Assembly: GCF_022811845.1 (NCBI RefSeq)
Contig: NZ_CP064266.1
Coordinates: 3,596,001 to 3,660,000, forward strand
From: Bacillus pseudomycoides
GTDB taxonomy: Bacteria > Bacillota > Bacilli > Bacillales > Bacillaceae_G
Direction: 5' to 3'
Length of the DNA: 64,000 bases
Below the pieces are notes generated by a model. The model saw only the letters and a list, made by a program, of their open reading frames with translations, was not told the origin of the DNA and ran no database searches. The translations under genes were made by a program, and so were the position numbers. The first letter of the stretch is position 1; each line of letters begins with the position of its first letter. Shown piece by piece: positions 50,630-58,585 of this stretch.

Positions 50630-50644
50630 TGTTAATGATTATCA
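50630..50644 (+). promoter_or_regulatory. Candidate Fur box
   Basis: TGTTAATGATTATCA matches the 7-1-7 Fur consensus TGATAATnATTATCA at 14 of 15 positions. It lies 20 bp before the siderophore-binding protein gene, downstream of a TTGACA at 50595-50600. Iron-dependent repression is expected. Confidence 0.8.
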
Positions 50645-50663
50645 ATTTCATCTAGGGGGAAAT

Positions 50664-51626
50664 ATGACTCAAACTAAAAATATCTTTATCCTCTGTATTG
50701 TAATGTTGCTTGTTATGATTGCAGGGTGCAGTAAAGAAGAGAAAAAAGAAACAAGTGCAGTAGCAAAAGAGAAAGATTCGTATGTAATTAAGCATGCGAT
50801 GGGAGAAACAACGATTAAGGGGACACCAAAAAGAGTGGTTGTCCTGACAAATGAAGGTGCTGAGGCTCTTTTATCGGTAGGAGTTACACCAGGTGGTTCT
50901 ACAAAACCAAGAGCCGGTGATGAGTGGTATCCGCACTTAGCAAAAGAATTGAAAGATACAAAAGTTGTAGGAACTGAGCGTGACGTTAACTTAGAGGCGA
51001 TTATGAAACTAAAGCCTGATTTAATAATTGGGAATAAAATGCGTCATGAAAAGGTATATGAACAATTAAAAGAAATTGCACCTACTGTTTATGCTGAAAC
51101 ACTACGAGGAGATTGGAAAGAAAACTTTACGTTATATACGAAAGCAGTAAATAAAGAAAAAGAAGGCCAAAAAGCGCTGGCTGATTATAAGAAGCGGATT
51201 GAAGGGTTAAAAGAGAAACTAGGAGATAAAATAGATTCTAAAGTTTCAATTATTCGTTTCGTTCCAGGTGATGTTCGTATTTATCAAAAAAATTCATTCT
51301 CTGGAGTTGTTTTAAATGATATCGGATTTAAGCGACCGCCACTTCAAGATAAGGATGACTTTGCGATAAAAGGTGTTACAAAAGAGCAAATTCCGAATAT
51401 GGATGGAGACTACTTATTCTATTTCACATCTGATAAAGATGCTGATAAAAATAATGAAGGAAATACAATAGCAAAAGAATGGGCAGAAGACCCACTCTTT
51501 AAACAGCTACAGGCTTCAAAAAATAATAAAGTATTTGAAGTAGATGAAGTCATTTGGAATACAGCAGGTGGTATTAAAGCTGCTAATCTTATGTTGGATG
51601 ACATTGAAAAATACTTTCTGAAATAA
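50664..51626 (+). CDS. Iron-siderophore ABC transporter substrate-binding lipoprotein
   Basis: A 320-residue lipoprotein starts at ATG behind TAGGGGGAAA. Lipobox MIAGC (Cys 22). The TroA/FhuD-type fold: GTPKRVVVLTNEGAEALLSV, LEAIMKLKPDLIIGNKMRHE, YEQLKEIAPTVYAETLRGDW KENF and a C-terminal lobe ending NTAGGIKAANLMLDDIEKYF. It captures ferric siderophore outside the cell. It resembles YfiY (hydroxamate/citrate-type). No permease or ATPase gene is adjacent, so it must share a transporter encoded elsewhere. Fur box immediately upstream. Confidence 0.92.
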   Translation: MTQTKNIFILCIVMLLVMIAGCSKEEKKETSAVAKEKDSYVIKHAMGETTIKGTPKRVVVLTNEGAEALLSVGVTPGGSTKPRAGDEWYPHLAKELKDTKVVGTERDVNLEAIMKLKPDLIIGNKMRHEKVYEQLKEIAPTVYAETLRGDWKENFTLYTKAVNKEKEGQKALADYKKRIEGLKEKLGDKIDSKVSIIRFVPGDVRIYQKNSFSGVVLNDIGFKRPPLQDKDDFAIKGVTKEQIPNMDGDYLFYFTSDKDADKNNEGNTIAKEWAEDPLFKQLQASKNNKVFEVDEVIWNTAGGIKAANLMLDDIEKYFLK

Positions 51627-51634
51627 GTAAAGTA

Positions 51635-51678
51635 GTGTAAAAAACACATCACTTTTTAAAGGGATGTGTTTTTTACAC
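51635..51678 (+). terminator. Terminator of the binding-protein gene
   Basis: GTGTAAAAAACACATC (51635-51650) with GATGTGTTTTTTACAC (51663-51678). Confidence 0.85.
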
Positions 51679-51757
51679 TTAATAATAACAGAAAATTCTT
51701 TTTATTAAACAAGAAGAAGTTGTAAAATGAAATTAATAAAAGTAAAGGAGTGGAGAA

Positions 51758-52636
51758 ATGATGAAAGGTGTTCATAAAGATTGGATTTTGTTTAATGGGA
51801 GAATTGTAAATGTGAAAGAAGAACAGCCAATGGTTGCATTAGAAGAGAGGGGTCTACAATTTGGAGATGGAATATATGAAGTATTTCGTTTATACAATGG
51901 GAAGCCTCACTTACTAGAATTACATTTAGAGCGATTTTTTAAATCTATGAAGGAAATTCATCTTGATCCACCTTTTACAAAAGAAGAACTAATTGAGCAA
52001 CTTCAGCAATTAATTGAGAAAAATCAATTCAGAGCAGACGGAAATGTCTATATTCAAATTTCAAGAGGTGTGCAGCCTCGAAATCATGTATATGAATCAA
52101 ATTTAGTATCAACTTATTTCGCAAATATCGTTTCATTCCCAAGACCGATATCGGTAATGGAAAAAGGAATAAAAGTAACAGTAGAAGAAGATATTCGTTG
52201 GAAATTTTGTCATATCAAATCTTTAAATCTTCTTCCTAATATTATGATTAAAAATAAAATTAATAAAGAGGGATATCAAGAAGCAATATTGGTTCGGGAT
52301 GGGATTGTAACAGAAGGTTGTCATTCGAATTTCTTTATTGTAAAAAATAATAAAGTGATCACGCACCCGGCAGATCATTTTATTTTACATGGGATTACTC
52401 GCCATCATGTCATTTCGCTAGCGAAAGCTCTACATATTGAAGTAGAAGAGCGAGAATTTTCATTACAAGAAGTATATGAAGCGGATGAGTGCTTTTTTAC
52501 AGCAACACCTCTTGAAATATTCCCTGTCATCCAAATAGGAGATGAGCAATTTGGTGATGGAGAAAGAGGCGTAATTACGAAGAAGCTACAAGCTGCTTAT
52601 GAAGAGAGTATTGCACCGTTAAAGGTAACAAATTGA
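51758..52636 (+). CDS. dat: D-amino-acid transaminase (class IV aminotransferase)
   Basis: A 292-residue PLP enzyme starts at ATG (51758 or 51761) behind AGGAGTGGAG. Fold type IV: WILFNGRIVNVKEEQPMVAL, ERGLQFGDGIYEVFRLYNGK, the lysine segment WKFCHIKSLNLLPNIMIKNK (catalytic Lys in IKSLNLL), EGCHSNFFIVKNNKVITHPA and ILHGITRHHVISLAK. This matches D-alanine aminotransferase, which interconverts D-Ala/D-Glu for the cell wall; 4-amino-4-deoxychorismate lyase is the main alternative but is less likely with the LHGITR motif. Confidence 0.88.
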   Translation: MMKGVHKDWILFNGRIVNVKEEQPMVALEERGLQFGDGIYEVFRLYNGKPHLLELHLERFFKSMKEIHLDPPFTKEELIEQLQQLIEKNQFRADGNVYIQISRGVQPRNHVYESNLVSTYFANIVSFPRPISVMEKGIKVTVEEDIRWKFCHIKSLNLLPNIMIKNKINKEGYQEAILVRDGIVTEGCHSNFFIVKNNKVITHPADHFILHGITRHHVISLAKALHIEVEEREFSLQEVYEADECFFTATPLEIFPVIQIGDEQFGDGERGVITKKLQAAYEESIAPLKVTN

Positions 52637-52659
52637 ATGTATAATTAACCAAAGTCCCT

Positions 52660-52712
52660 ATCCTCGCTTGATTATCAGTTCTCACCAATCGGACTTTTAT
52701 AGACAGTTCATT
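52660..52712 (-). repeat. Structured intergenic repeat, diverged copy C
   Basis: Read on the minus strand: ATAAAAGTCCGATTGGTGAG, then AACTGATAATCAAGCGAGGA. This aligns with the core of copies A and B (GTAAAAGCCCGATTGG....ACTAATAATCAG). Upstream, AGACAGGAAATGAACTGTCT takes the place of the ACTGCAC helix arm. The 3' half with the CCCACTGATT arm is lost. It is a decayed third copy, in inverted orientation. Confidence 0.5.
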
Positions 52713-52866
52713 TCCTGTCTAAGTTTGTTACTTTTATTGAATTTTGAGGAAGAAGTATTACTGTATCAAATAGTGGGATAAAGAGAAGCTGGTATTCCTC
52801 CAGCTTTTTTTCGTGATATAATCAAGCGGAGGATGATTTTGAAAAAGTTATAAAAGGGGATTGTAT

Positions 52867-53514
52867 ATGAAATATGAAGCATTTAAAGAAGTGATTCACG
52901 GAAGACGTAGTGTTCGAAAGTTTACAGAACAAGAAGTATCAGTTCGTGACATAGAAGAAATTATTGATTGTGCTCGTTACGCACCAAGTGATACAAATTC
53001 ACAAACGTGGGAATTTATTGTCATCATGAATCGAGATAAAATTAAAGAAATTGAACAAATGACATGGGATGCTTTACATAAATTGGCTGCACAAGCGACG
53101 GAAAAAGGTGAAGAAAAAGCAGGTAAATTACTTACGCGTTCGTTCGGGCCATATGCAACTGCTTTTTCTGATGCACCTGTTTTAATCGTATGTTTAGCTA
53201 CACCTTATGAGTCAAAATTCCGTGAGAAAATATTTGATCCAATTGACTTTGTTCCAGATGCAGTATGGGAAGAAGAGGGGATTAAGAGTAGTTGTTTAGC
53301 TGCACAAAATTTAATGTTAGCAGCACATGCAAGAGGACTTGGGACTTGTCCGATGACAGGGCCTGTGCTATTAGCTCAAAACGAATTGCGACAATACTTA
53401 CAAATTGAGTCTAAAAAACAAATCAATATGGTAATTTCACTTGGTTATCCGAAAGACCAGCCAAAGAAACTTGCTCGAAAAGAAGTTGAAGATATTACAA
53501 AATTTATTTTTTAG
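52867..53514 (+). CDS. Nitroreductase family protein
   Basis: A 215-residue FMN oxidoreductase; ATG 52867 (or TTG 52861) follows AAAAGGGG. The nitroreductase fold: VIHGRRSVRKFTEQEVSVRD (FMN phosphate Arg), YAPSDTNSQTWEFIVI, SSCLAAQNLMLAAHARGLGT CPMTG, and VISLGYPKDQP near the C-terminus. It reduces nitro compounds or quinones with NAD(P)H. Stand-alone gene with its own terminator. Confidence 0.92.
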   Translation: MKYEAFKEVIHGRRSVRKFTEQEVSVRDIEEIIDCARYAPSDTNSQTWEFIVIMNRDKIKEIEQMTWDALHKLAAQATEKGEEKAGKLLTRSFGPYATAFSDAPVLIVCLATPYESKFREKIFDPIDFVPDAVWEEEGIKSSCLAAQNLMLAAHARGLGTCPMTGPVLLAQNELRQYLQIESKKQINMVISLGYPKDQPKKLARKEVEDITKFIF

Positions 53515-53527
53515 GATGTTGTATGAA

Positions 53528-53572
53528 AAATTAGAAAAAGACATTGGTGTGCGCAATGTCTTTTTCTAATTT
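53528..53572 (+). terminator. Terminator of the nitroreductase gene
   Basis: AAATTAGAAAAAGACATTG / CAATGTCTTTTTCTAATTT, a 19-bp perfect stem with a 7-base loop. Confidence 0.85.
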
Positions 53573-53792
53573 CTCTTGAAAGGAATATTTTTTACTAATA
53601 ATGGGCTAAAATGGAAAATAAGGAGAGATTGCTAATTATTTCTTGAAAAAATTTAATGATATTAAAAAGGAAAGTATGATACAGTAATGGTGAACAGAGT
53701 GTTTGTTCACGGAATTTTAAAAAACGGAACTTAGAATATAAAATTATTTTTATATAATAAATGTAAGAATAAATTTACAGGGGGGATGAATT

Positions 53793-54281
53793 TTGAAGAA
53801 ATTCATAATCGCTGGATTGTCTGCTTTGTTATTGGTTGGGTGTGGTGTTTCAAACGGAAAAGATGAAATTCAGTCTGTAAAAGAAGAACAGGTTGTAAAT
53901 GCAAGTGATGAGACTGTAATTCCTTTTCCAGAGGGGGCAACTCCAATTGGTGAAGGAACGGTCAAGGTGATCACACCAGATGGTACTTCTGAAGATGGAA
54001 ATATACCAACTGTATTTGTAAAGAAGGACACTTTAATTCAGCAAGTTGAATTAGAACTTACTAATTTTCAAAATGATAAAGAGACATTTGTATTTGTAGA
54101 TAATATATTTGAAGATAAACATCATGTTACGAGCAAGACGCAGACAACAGTGGAATTAAAACAAAAAACGTTAGAGACGGGGGATCATACAGTAACTGCA
54201 GTTCAATTTGAAAATAATGATCCATCAGGAAAAGTTATTCATTTTGTACAGGCTAAATTTGAAACTAAACCTGCACATTAA
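53793..54281 (+). CDS. Lipoprotein of unknown function
   Basis: A 162-residue lipoprotein has a TTG start 8 bp after AGGGGGGATG. Lipobox LLVGC (Cys 17). The mature part is acidic, beta-rich and free of Cys, with segments FPEGATPIGEGTVKVITPDG and VTSKTQTTVELKQKTLETGD HTVTAVQFEN that suggest a small immunoglobulin-like fold. I do not recognise the family. Terminator at 54312-54352. Confidence 0.7.
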   Translation: MKKFIIAGLSALLLVGCGVSNGKDEIQSVKEEQVVNASDETVIPFPEGATPIGEGTVKVITPDGTSEDGNIPTVFVKKDTLIQQVELELTNFQNDKETFVFVDNIFEDKHHVTSKTQTTVELKQKTLETGDHTVTAVQFENNDPSGKVIHFVQAKFETKPAH

Positions 54282-54311
54282 AAAGATAATACATTGTTAT
54301 GTTAGAGCGGA

Positions 54312-54352
54312 AAAGGTACATCACGTTAAAGAGTGGTGTACCTTCTTTTTTT
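54312..54352 (+). terminator. Terminator of the lipoprotein gene
   Basis: AAGGTACATCACG with TGGTGTACCTT followed by CTTTTTTTATT. Confidence 0.85.
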
Positions 54353-54536
54353 ATTTGCTTTAGATCCTCTATGGAGTGTAACTCTATATATATGGATTTA
54401 ATGCTAGACGATAATATGTTTTTCCCTTATAAATACGTAGTTAGAAGGAATTGAATAGGTTACAATGGAGAATAGCATAAATTATCAAAAAATATTTAGA
54501 TGAAAATATAAAATAGAATATAAGGGGGAGTTGAGG

Positions 54537-55406
54537 ATGGATTATTTCGAAAGAATACAAAGCTCCATTGAATTCATTGAAAGGAATCTACAGGCTAAAT
54601 TGCATATTGTTGAGATTTCTTCACAATCTTGTTTTTCTCCATTTCATTTTCAAAGGATTTTTCAAGCAATTACAGTTTTTTCTGTACAATAATATATAAG
54701 AAACAGGAGATTATCTGAAGCTGCCATTTTATTAAGGGAAACAAAAAAGAATATATTAGAGATTGCGATCAATTTTCAATATAATTCCCAAAAGGCATTT
54801 ACACGTGCGTTTGTAAATTATTTTGGGATGACTCCTGCTAAATATCGAAAGGCAGAAATCGTTTTGTATTTACAAGCTAAATTGAATTTTTTTGACTATA
54901 AAAAAGAGATGAAGGGAGACTTGATTATGAATAAACCTACTATTGTACAATTAAACAAAAGGTATATTATAGGTGTTGAATATAAAACGAATCTAAACAA
55001 TGAAAAGTACTTTGAGGAGATTCCGAAATTTTATTTTGACTTTGGAAGTAATGAATACTATTTGAGAATTCCTGAGAAAATTGCACCTAATATGTCATAT
55101 GGTATCGCATGTGATTTTCATGATGATGGTAACTTTTCATTCATTATTGGAGAAGAAGTACAGGATAGTGTTACAGAATTAGACGATGGGTTTGTTAATT
55201 TTGAAATTCCAGAAGGTAAATATGCTGAATTTAAAATAAACGGATCGGTTGACTTAGTTCAAAATTCCAGAAGGTATATTTATGGCACATGGTTATTAAA
55301 TTCGAATTATGAAAGAAGAGAAGGACCGGATTTTGAGATTACCGATGTATTACAATCAACATATCCAAATCAAATGAAAATAACAATATATATACCTATA
55401 CTTTAA
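54537..55406 (+). pseudogene. AraC-family regulator with GyrI-like domain, nonsense mutation
   Basis: ATG 54537 sits behind AAGGGGGAG. The frame reads MDYFERIQSSIEFIERNLQA, SCFSPFHFQRIFQAITVFSV Q, then TAA at 54690-54692 (codon 52), then YIRNRRLSEAAILLRETKKN, YNSQKAFTRAFVNYFGMTPA KYRK. A complete effector-binding (GyrI-like) domain follows to 55406. AraC proteins have Glu after VQ (G.SVQEYIR), so GAA to TAA explains the stop. Total length (289) equals an intact AraC-GyrI regulator. A downstream ATG (54828 onward) could give a DNA-binding-deficient C-terminal protein. Confidence 0.85.
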
Positions 55407-55517
55407 ATATAAGTATTTCATAGGGATTTTGTTTGAAGGTGTCGAATGAAATATATTGCGTCGTAAAAACACGTTTTCTATTGTTTAACGTGAAACGAGT
55501 AGGGAGGAGAATGAGTG

Positions 55518-56066
55518 ATGAAACGTGCTCTTATAAATATTGATTATACATATGATTTTGTAGCAGAAGATGGCGCTTTAACGTGTGGAAAGCCAGGACA
55601 AGCTATTGAACAGTATCTTGTGGCGATTACGAAACAGTATATTGAAAATGGAGATTATGTTGTGTTTGCTATTGATAAACATGAAAAGAATGATTCCTAT
55701 CATCCAGAGACAAAATTATTTCCGCCACATAATATAGCGGAAACAAAAGGAAGAGGTTTATACGGAGAGTTGCAAAATCTGTATGGAAAATATCAAGATA
55801 ATGAGAATGTATACTATATGGACAAAACACGCTATAGTGCCTTTGCTGGAACGGACTTAGAAATGAAACTAAGAGAACGAGGCGTACAAGAAGTACACCT
55901 TGTTGGCGTATGTACAGATATTTGTATTCTCCATACAGCGGTGGATGCTTATAATAAAGGATTTCACATCGTTGTGCATGAAAAAGCAGTGGCCTCTTTT
56001 AATGAGCAAGGCCATGAGTTTGCAATTGGGCACTTTAAATCTTGTTTACATGCAGAAGTGCTGTAA
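55518..56066 (+). CDS. Isochorismatase-family cysteine hydrolase (nicotinamidase-like)
   Basis: A 182-residue enzyme; ATG 55518 (or 55515) follows AGGGAGGAG. It shows ALINIDYTYDFVAEDGALTC (catalytic Asp), VVFAIDKHEKNDSYHPE, the Lys in YYMDKTRYSAFAGTDLEMKL and the nucleophile Cys in VHLVGVCTDICILHTAVDAY. This matches nicotinamidase-type amidases (PncA) that deamidate nicotinamide to nicotinate, or related isochorismatase hydrolases. Single gene. Confidence 0.88.
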   Translation: MKRALINIDYTYDFVAEDGALTCGKPGQAIEQYLVAITKQYIENGDYVVFAIDKHEKNDSYHPETKLFPPHNIAETKGRGLYGELQNLYGKYQDNENVYYMDKTRYSAFAGTDLEMKLRERGVQEVHLVGVCTDICILHTAVDAYNKGFHIVVHEKAVASFNEQGHEFAIGHFKSCLHAEVL

Positions 56067-56218
56067 ATATAATTGAACTACCCACACCTACCTTTACATG
56101 AGCTTGAGGTGGGGAACGCTACTGTTTCTGTCGAAATAAAAACATTTCCTCTCGATAAAGTATTAGACTAGGTAGTATAAAGGAAACTTTCTATCAATTT
56201 GGTTATACCCTAAAATCA
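56067..56218 (+). other. Possible IS200/IS605 end relic
   Basis: 56086-56122 reads CCTACCTTTACATGAGCTTG AGGTGGGG, a hairpin (CCTACCT / AGGTGGG) like those at the ends of IS200/IS605 elements. The IS200 remnant at about 8040-8100 carries a related CTTTACACGCTTGAGG stretch. No transposase is nearby, so this is a tentative relic. Confidence 0.3.
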
Positions 56219-56255
56219 AAAAAAGAGATCCTTTTATTTCTAAGGATCTCTTTTT
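56219..56255 (+). terminator. Terminator downstream of the cysteine hydrolase
   Basis: AAAAAGAGATCCTT and AAGGATCTCTTTTT around an 8-base loop. Confidence 0.85.
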
Positions 56256-56270
56256 CTTTTTTAAATTTAC

Positions 56271-56325
56271 TCATACAAATGATCTGTACATCAATGCATC
56301 TTTGATATACAGATCATTTGTATGA
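56271..56325. terminator. Long perfect hairpin flanking the 26-residue peptide gene
   Basis: TCATACAAATGATCTGTA (56271-56288) and TACAGATCATTTGTATGA (56308-56325) form an uninterrupted 18-bp stem, 33 bp beyond the stop of the minus-strand peptide gene. A T-tract is weak on both strands, so it may protect the transcript 3' end or terminate with help. Confidence 0.65.
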
Positions 56326-56357
56326 TAATTTTTATAAATGATTGTTGAATAATGAAC

Positions 56358-56438
56358 TTACATAAATGCTTTTAAAAGTTCTTGAACTAATGGAATTGCT
56401 CCACCTACAAATTTTAAAACTGCCATTGCGATTGCCAT
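56358..56438 (-). CDS. 26-residue amphipathic peptide (PSM-like or leaderless-bacteriocin-like)
   Basis: On the minus strand GAGGAGG lies 8 bp before ATG (56438-56436). The frame reads MAIAMAVLKFVGGAIPLVQE LLKAFM and ends TAA (56360-56358). It has no leader or Cys, is net weakly positive (two Lys, one Glu), and the hydrophobic residues can form one face of a helix with K9, E20 and K23 on the other. Size and composition recall phenol-soluble modulins and leaderless bacteriocins. It has its own -10 box (TATAAT, 56497-56492) and a long downstream hairpin. No immunity or export gene is adjacent. Function is a hypothesis. Confidence 0.6.
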   Translation of the reverse strand: MAIAMAVLKFVGGAIPLVQELLKAFM

Positions 56439-56491
56439 ATTATTTCCTCCTCTTGTTTGAGTAATATGATGTGGTAAATCTTTATGTTTTC

Positions 56492-56508
56492 ATTATAGTA
56501 AGCGCTTC
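56492..56508 (-). promoter_or_regulatory. Promoter -10 and cre-like palindrome for the peptide gene
   Basis: On the minus strand GAAGCGCTTAC (56508-56498) is followed directly by TATAAT (56497-56492), 54 bp before the start codon. GAAGCGCTTAC matches the core of CcpA cre sites (TGnAAGCGnTnnCA-type) apart from the outer bases. A clear -35 is not visible. CcpA control is a guess from the motif. Confidence 0.45.
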
Positions 56509-56514
56509 TATAAT

Positions 56515-56656
56515 GTGCAGTAATGCTCCCACCTCACAATTCAGCAAAAGCAAAGAAGTTAGGTGGGATAGAAACTGCACGTAAAAGCCCGATTGGTTCA
56601 ACTAATAATCAGTAGGGGATGAAGAACCCCCCACTGATTAGAGTTTCACTTTATAT
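56515..56656 (+). repeat. Structured intergenic repeat, copy B (most complete)
   Basis: This is the full element. An outer helix GTGCAGT (56515-56521) / ACTGCAC (56574-56580) encloses an inner helix CCCACCT (56528-56534) / AGGTGGG (56561-56567). Then CGTAAAAGCCCGATTGG and a second hairpin AATCAGTAGGGG / CCCCCCACTGATT (56607-56639) ending in AGTTTCACTTTATA. The 3' half is repeated at 43787-43862 and, inverted and decayed, near 52660-52712. The paired arms point to a structured RNA or a mobile intergenic repeat. Confidence 0.75.
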
Positions 56657-56722
56657 GGAAGCTTTTTTAGGATGTACATCCATATTTCCTGTTGTGATGC
56701 CTACTTATCTTTTGGCAATTTC

Positions 56723-57523
56723 CTAATTATTTTCTATAAACATTTGAACTTGGCAACTATAGGATTCTGTATTGAAGAAATCATTAAATAAATCCACTTC
56801 AATAAAAAATTTAATTTTTAAATTATTTTCTTTTGCATATTTAACTATTTTTCTTCTACGTTCCTCCTCATTGTTTTTACTATAGGCTAAAGTTAAATAC
56901 TTTCCTTTGGTAATATTTTAATATTTTGTTCAACTTCTATATTAAAATCCCTTGAAATCCACTAAGAACATATTCTGGTTCTACATTACCATCTGAATTA
57001 AAGTTATATATGATTCCTCTTTCCATTGACATTTTCCACTCTTTATCTTGAATGATTTTCTCTAGGTCTGAATAGTAAAGTAGCTCCTTTAGACTTCCTA
57101 CTTCTTTACAGGGTGCTACAATTACATAACGCTGTTCAAAGAATTTAATAGATATTTCACCATTATTTAATATATCCTTAGAATTCTCTACCTGTGTATT
57201 TAAAGTATCAATGCTTTTGATTATTTCTTGCATTTTATTTATGTTTTCTTCTGCTTCATATCTTTTAATTGTAAAAATTATAATAATTTATCAGTATCAC
57301 AGTCCTTAAAAATCTCTTGAAGTTCTACTATACTAGTTCTTAACTCTCTACAACTTTTTATAATATCTATATAAACAAATTGATCTATAGAATAATATCT
57401 ATAACCAGTTATCTCATCAATATATCTTGGAATGAGAATACCTATTTTATGGTAATATCTTAACGCTTTTATTGTAATGCCTTTCATTTTAGCAACTTCC
57501 CCAATAGAAAATAAGTTTTTCAT
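56723..57523 (-). pseudogene. MerR-family multidrug-type regulator, multiply broken
   Basis: ATG 57523 follows GGAAGTGATTAGG. The HTH is intact: MKNLFSIGEVAKMKGITIKA, LRYYHKIGILIPRYIDEITG YRYYS. After IFKDCDTDKLL comes TAA, then a frameshift into YEAEENINKMQEIIKSIDTL and a GyrI-like effector domain (ISIKFFEQRYVIVAPCKEVG). After 56937 at least one more frameshift leads to LAYSKNNEEERRRKIVKYAK ... ESYSCQVQMFIENN ending at 56723. This is a BmrR-like activator in ruins; only the DNA-binding domain could still be made. Confidence 0.8.
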
Positions 57524-57552
57524 CCTAATCACTTCCTTTATATTTTTTCTCG

Positions 57553-57583
57553 TTGACTCTCTCCTTAGGGGAGACCTTATTAT
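57553..57583 (+). promoter_or_regulatory. MerR-type promoter with 19-bp spacer and dyad
   Basis: TTGACT (57553-57558) and TATTAT (57578-57583) are separated by exactly 19 bp, and the spacer carries the dyad TCTCC-TTAGG-GGAGA (57560-57574). Over-long spacers with a centred dyad are the hallmark of MerR-activated promoters. It points toward the acetyltransferase gene at 57771, and the MerR gene is divergent with its start 30 bp away. Confidence 0.8.
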
Positions 57584-57770
57584 CATAATAAGCTATTTAC
57601 AATACTATATATATCATTTTAATTTTTCGACATATAAATCGCTGCTATGGAAAATCAACATGACCGCTACTTGCTTTCGTCTTTTGTTTTAAACCCAGCA
57701 TCTAGTCGCCTAAAAAGAAAGGGTTTTTATGTCGGTTTATTAATTTGTATATAAAAGGGAGTTTATAAAT

Positions 57771-58437
57771 ATGGATGAAGTAATATATAGAAGTCTGATT
57801 AAAGAGGATTATGAGTCTGTTAAAGAATTGATTGGTGAAGCATTTGGCTTCAATGAATTTATTGAAGATAAGAAATTTTTAGATTCAATATTAAACATTT
57901 ACCTACAAAGTTGTATTTTAGGAAGTTCATTTAGCAAAGTAGCAGAAAGAAACAATAAGATTATTGGTGTTATTTTGGGGGATTCAAAAAAAGACAAAAA
58001 TCGTTTAAAGAAACCTCATAATACTTTAAGTCTTGCCTATACCATGCTTAAAGTACTCATGGCTAATAAGGAAAATAAAAAATTCATAAAAGAATTCTCA
58101 AATGTTCAAGACGCATATAAAAAACTTATACAAGGAAAAGAAGATGATTTTCAAGGTTGTGTACAGTTATTTATTGTATCAGGGAAATCTAGAGGTCTTG
58201 GGGGTTGGAAAGGCTCTAATGAATCATTTGTCTAATTATATGAAAAGCAGGGATGTAAAATCTTTATATCTATATACAGATACTAAATATAACTATGGAT
58301 TTTATGACAGCCAAAACTTTGAACGTATAAATGAAAAGAAATTTATTTTGATTCAATTCAGGAAAAACTTAATGTATTTTTATACTGTTATAATTTTGGA
58401 TCTGGTGCAAGAAATCTATGAAATTTGGACATACTGA
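57771..58437 (+). pseudogene. GNAT-family acetyltransferase, frameshifted
   Basis: ATG 57771 follows AAAGGGAG. Frame 1 reads MDEVIYRSLIKEDYESVKEL, through QLFIVSGKSRGLG. A fifth G in a G run at about 58199-58203 shifts the frame; removing one G continues VGKALMNHLSNYMKSRDVKS LYLYTDTKYNYGFYDSQNFE, the GNAT core (RGLGVGKAL is the acetyl-CoA loop). A second shift near 58360 precedes a probable true C-terminus (VFLYCYNFG). It is the target side of the MerR-type promoter; both regulator and target are dead. Confidence 0.8.
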
Positions 58438-58585
58438 TACTAGTACTCTAAAAGGAATAGATATATTGTAATACCTAAAAAACAAGGATGAGATAACCAA
58501 AAAAGAATATGTTCACCAACTTGAAATATTTATTGAATAGATAAGAAATGCGGACTCTAAGTAGGCTTTAATTCTTAATCGGATA

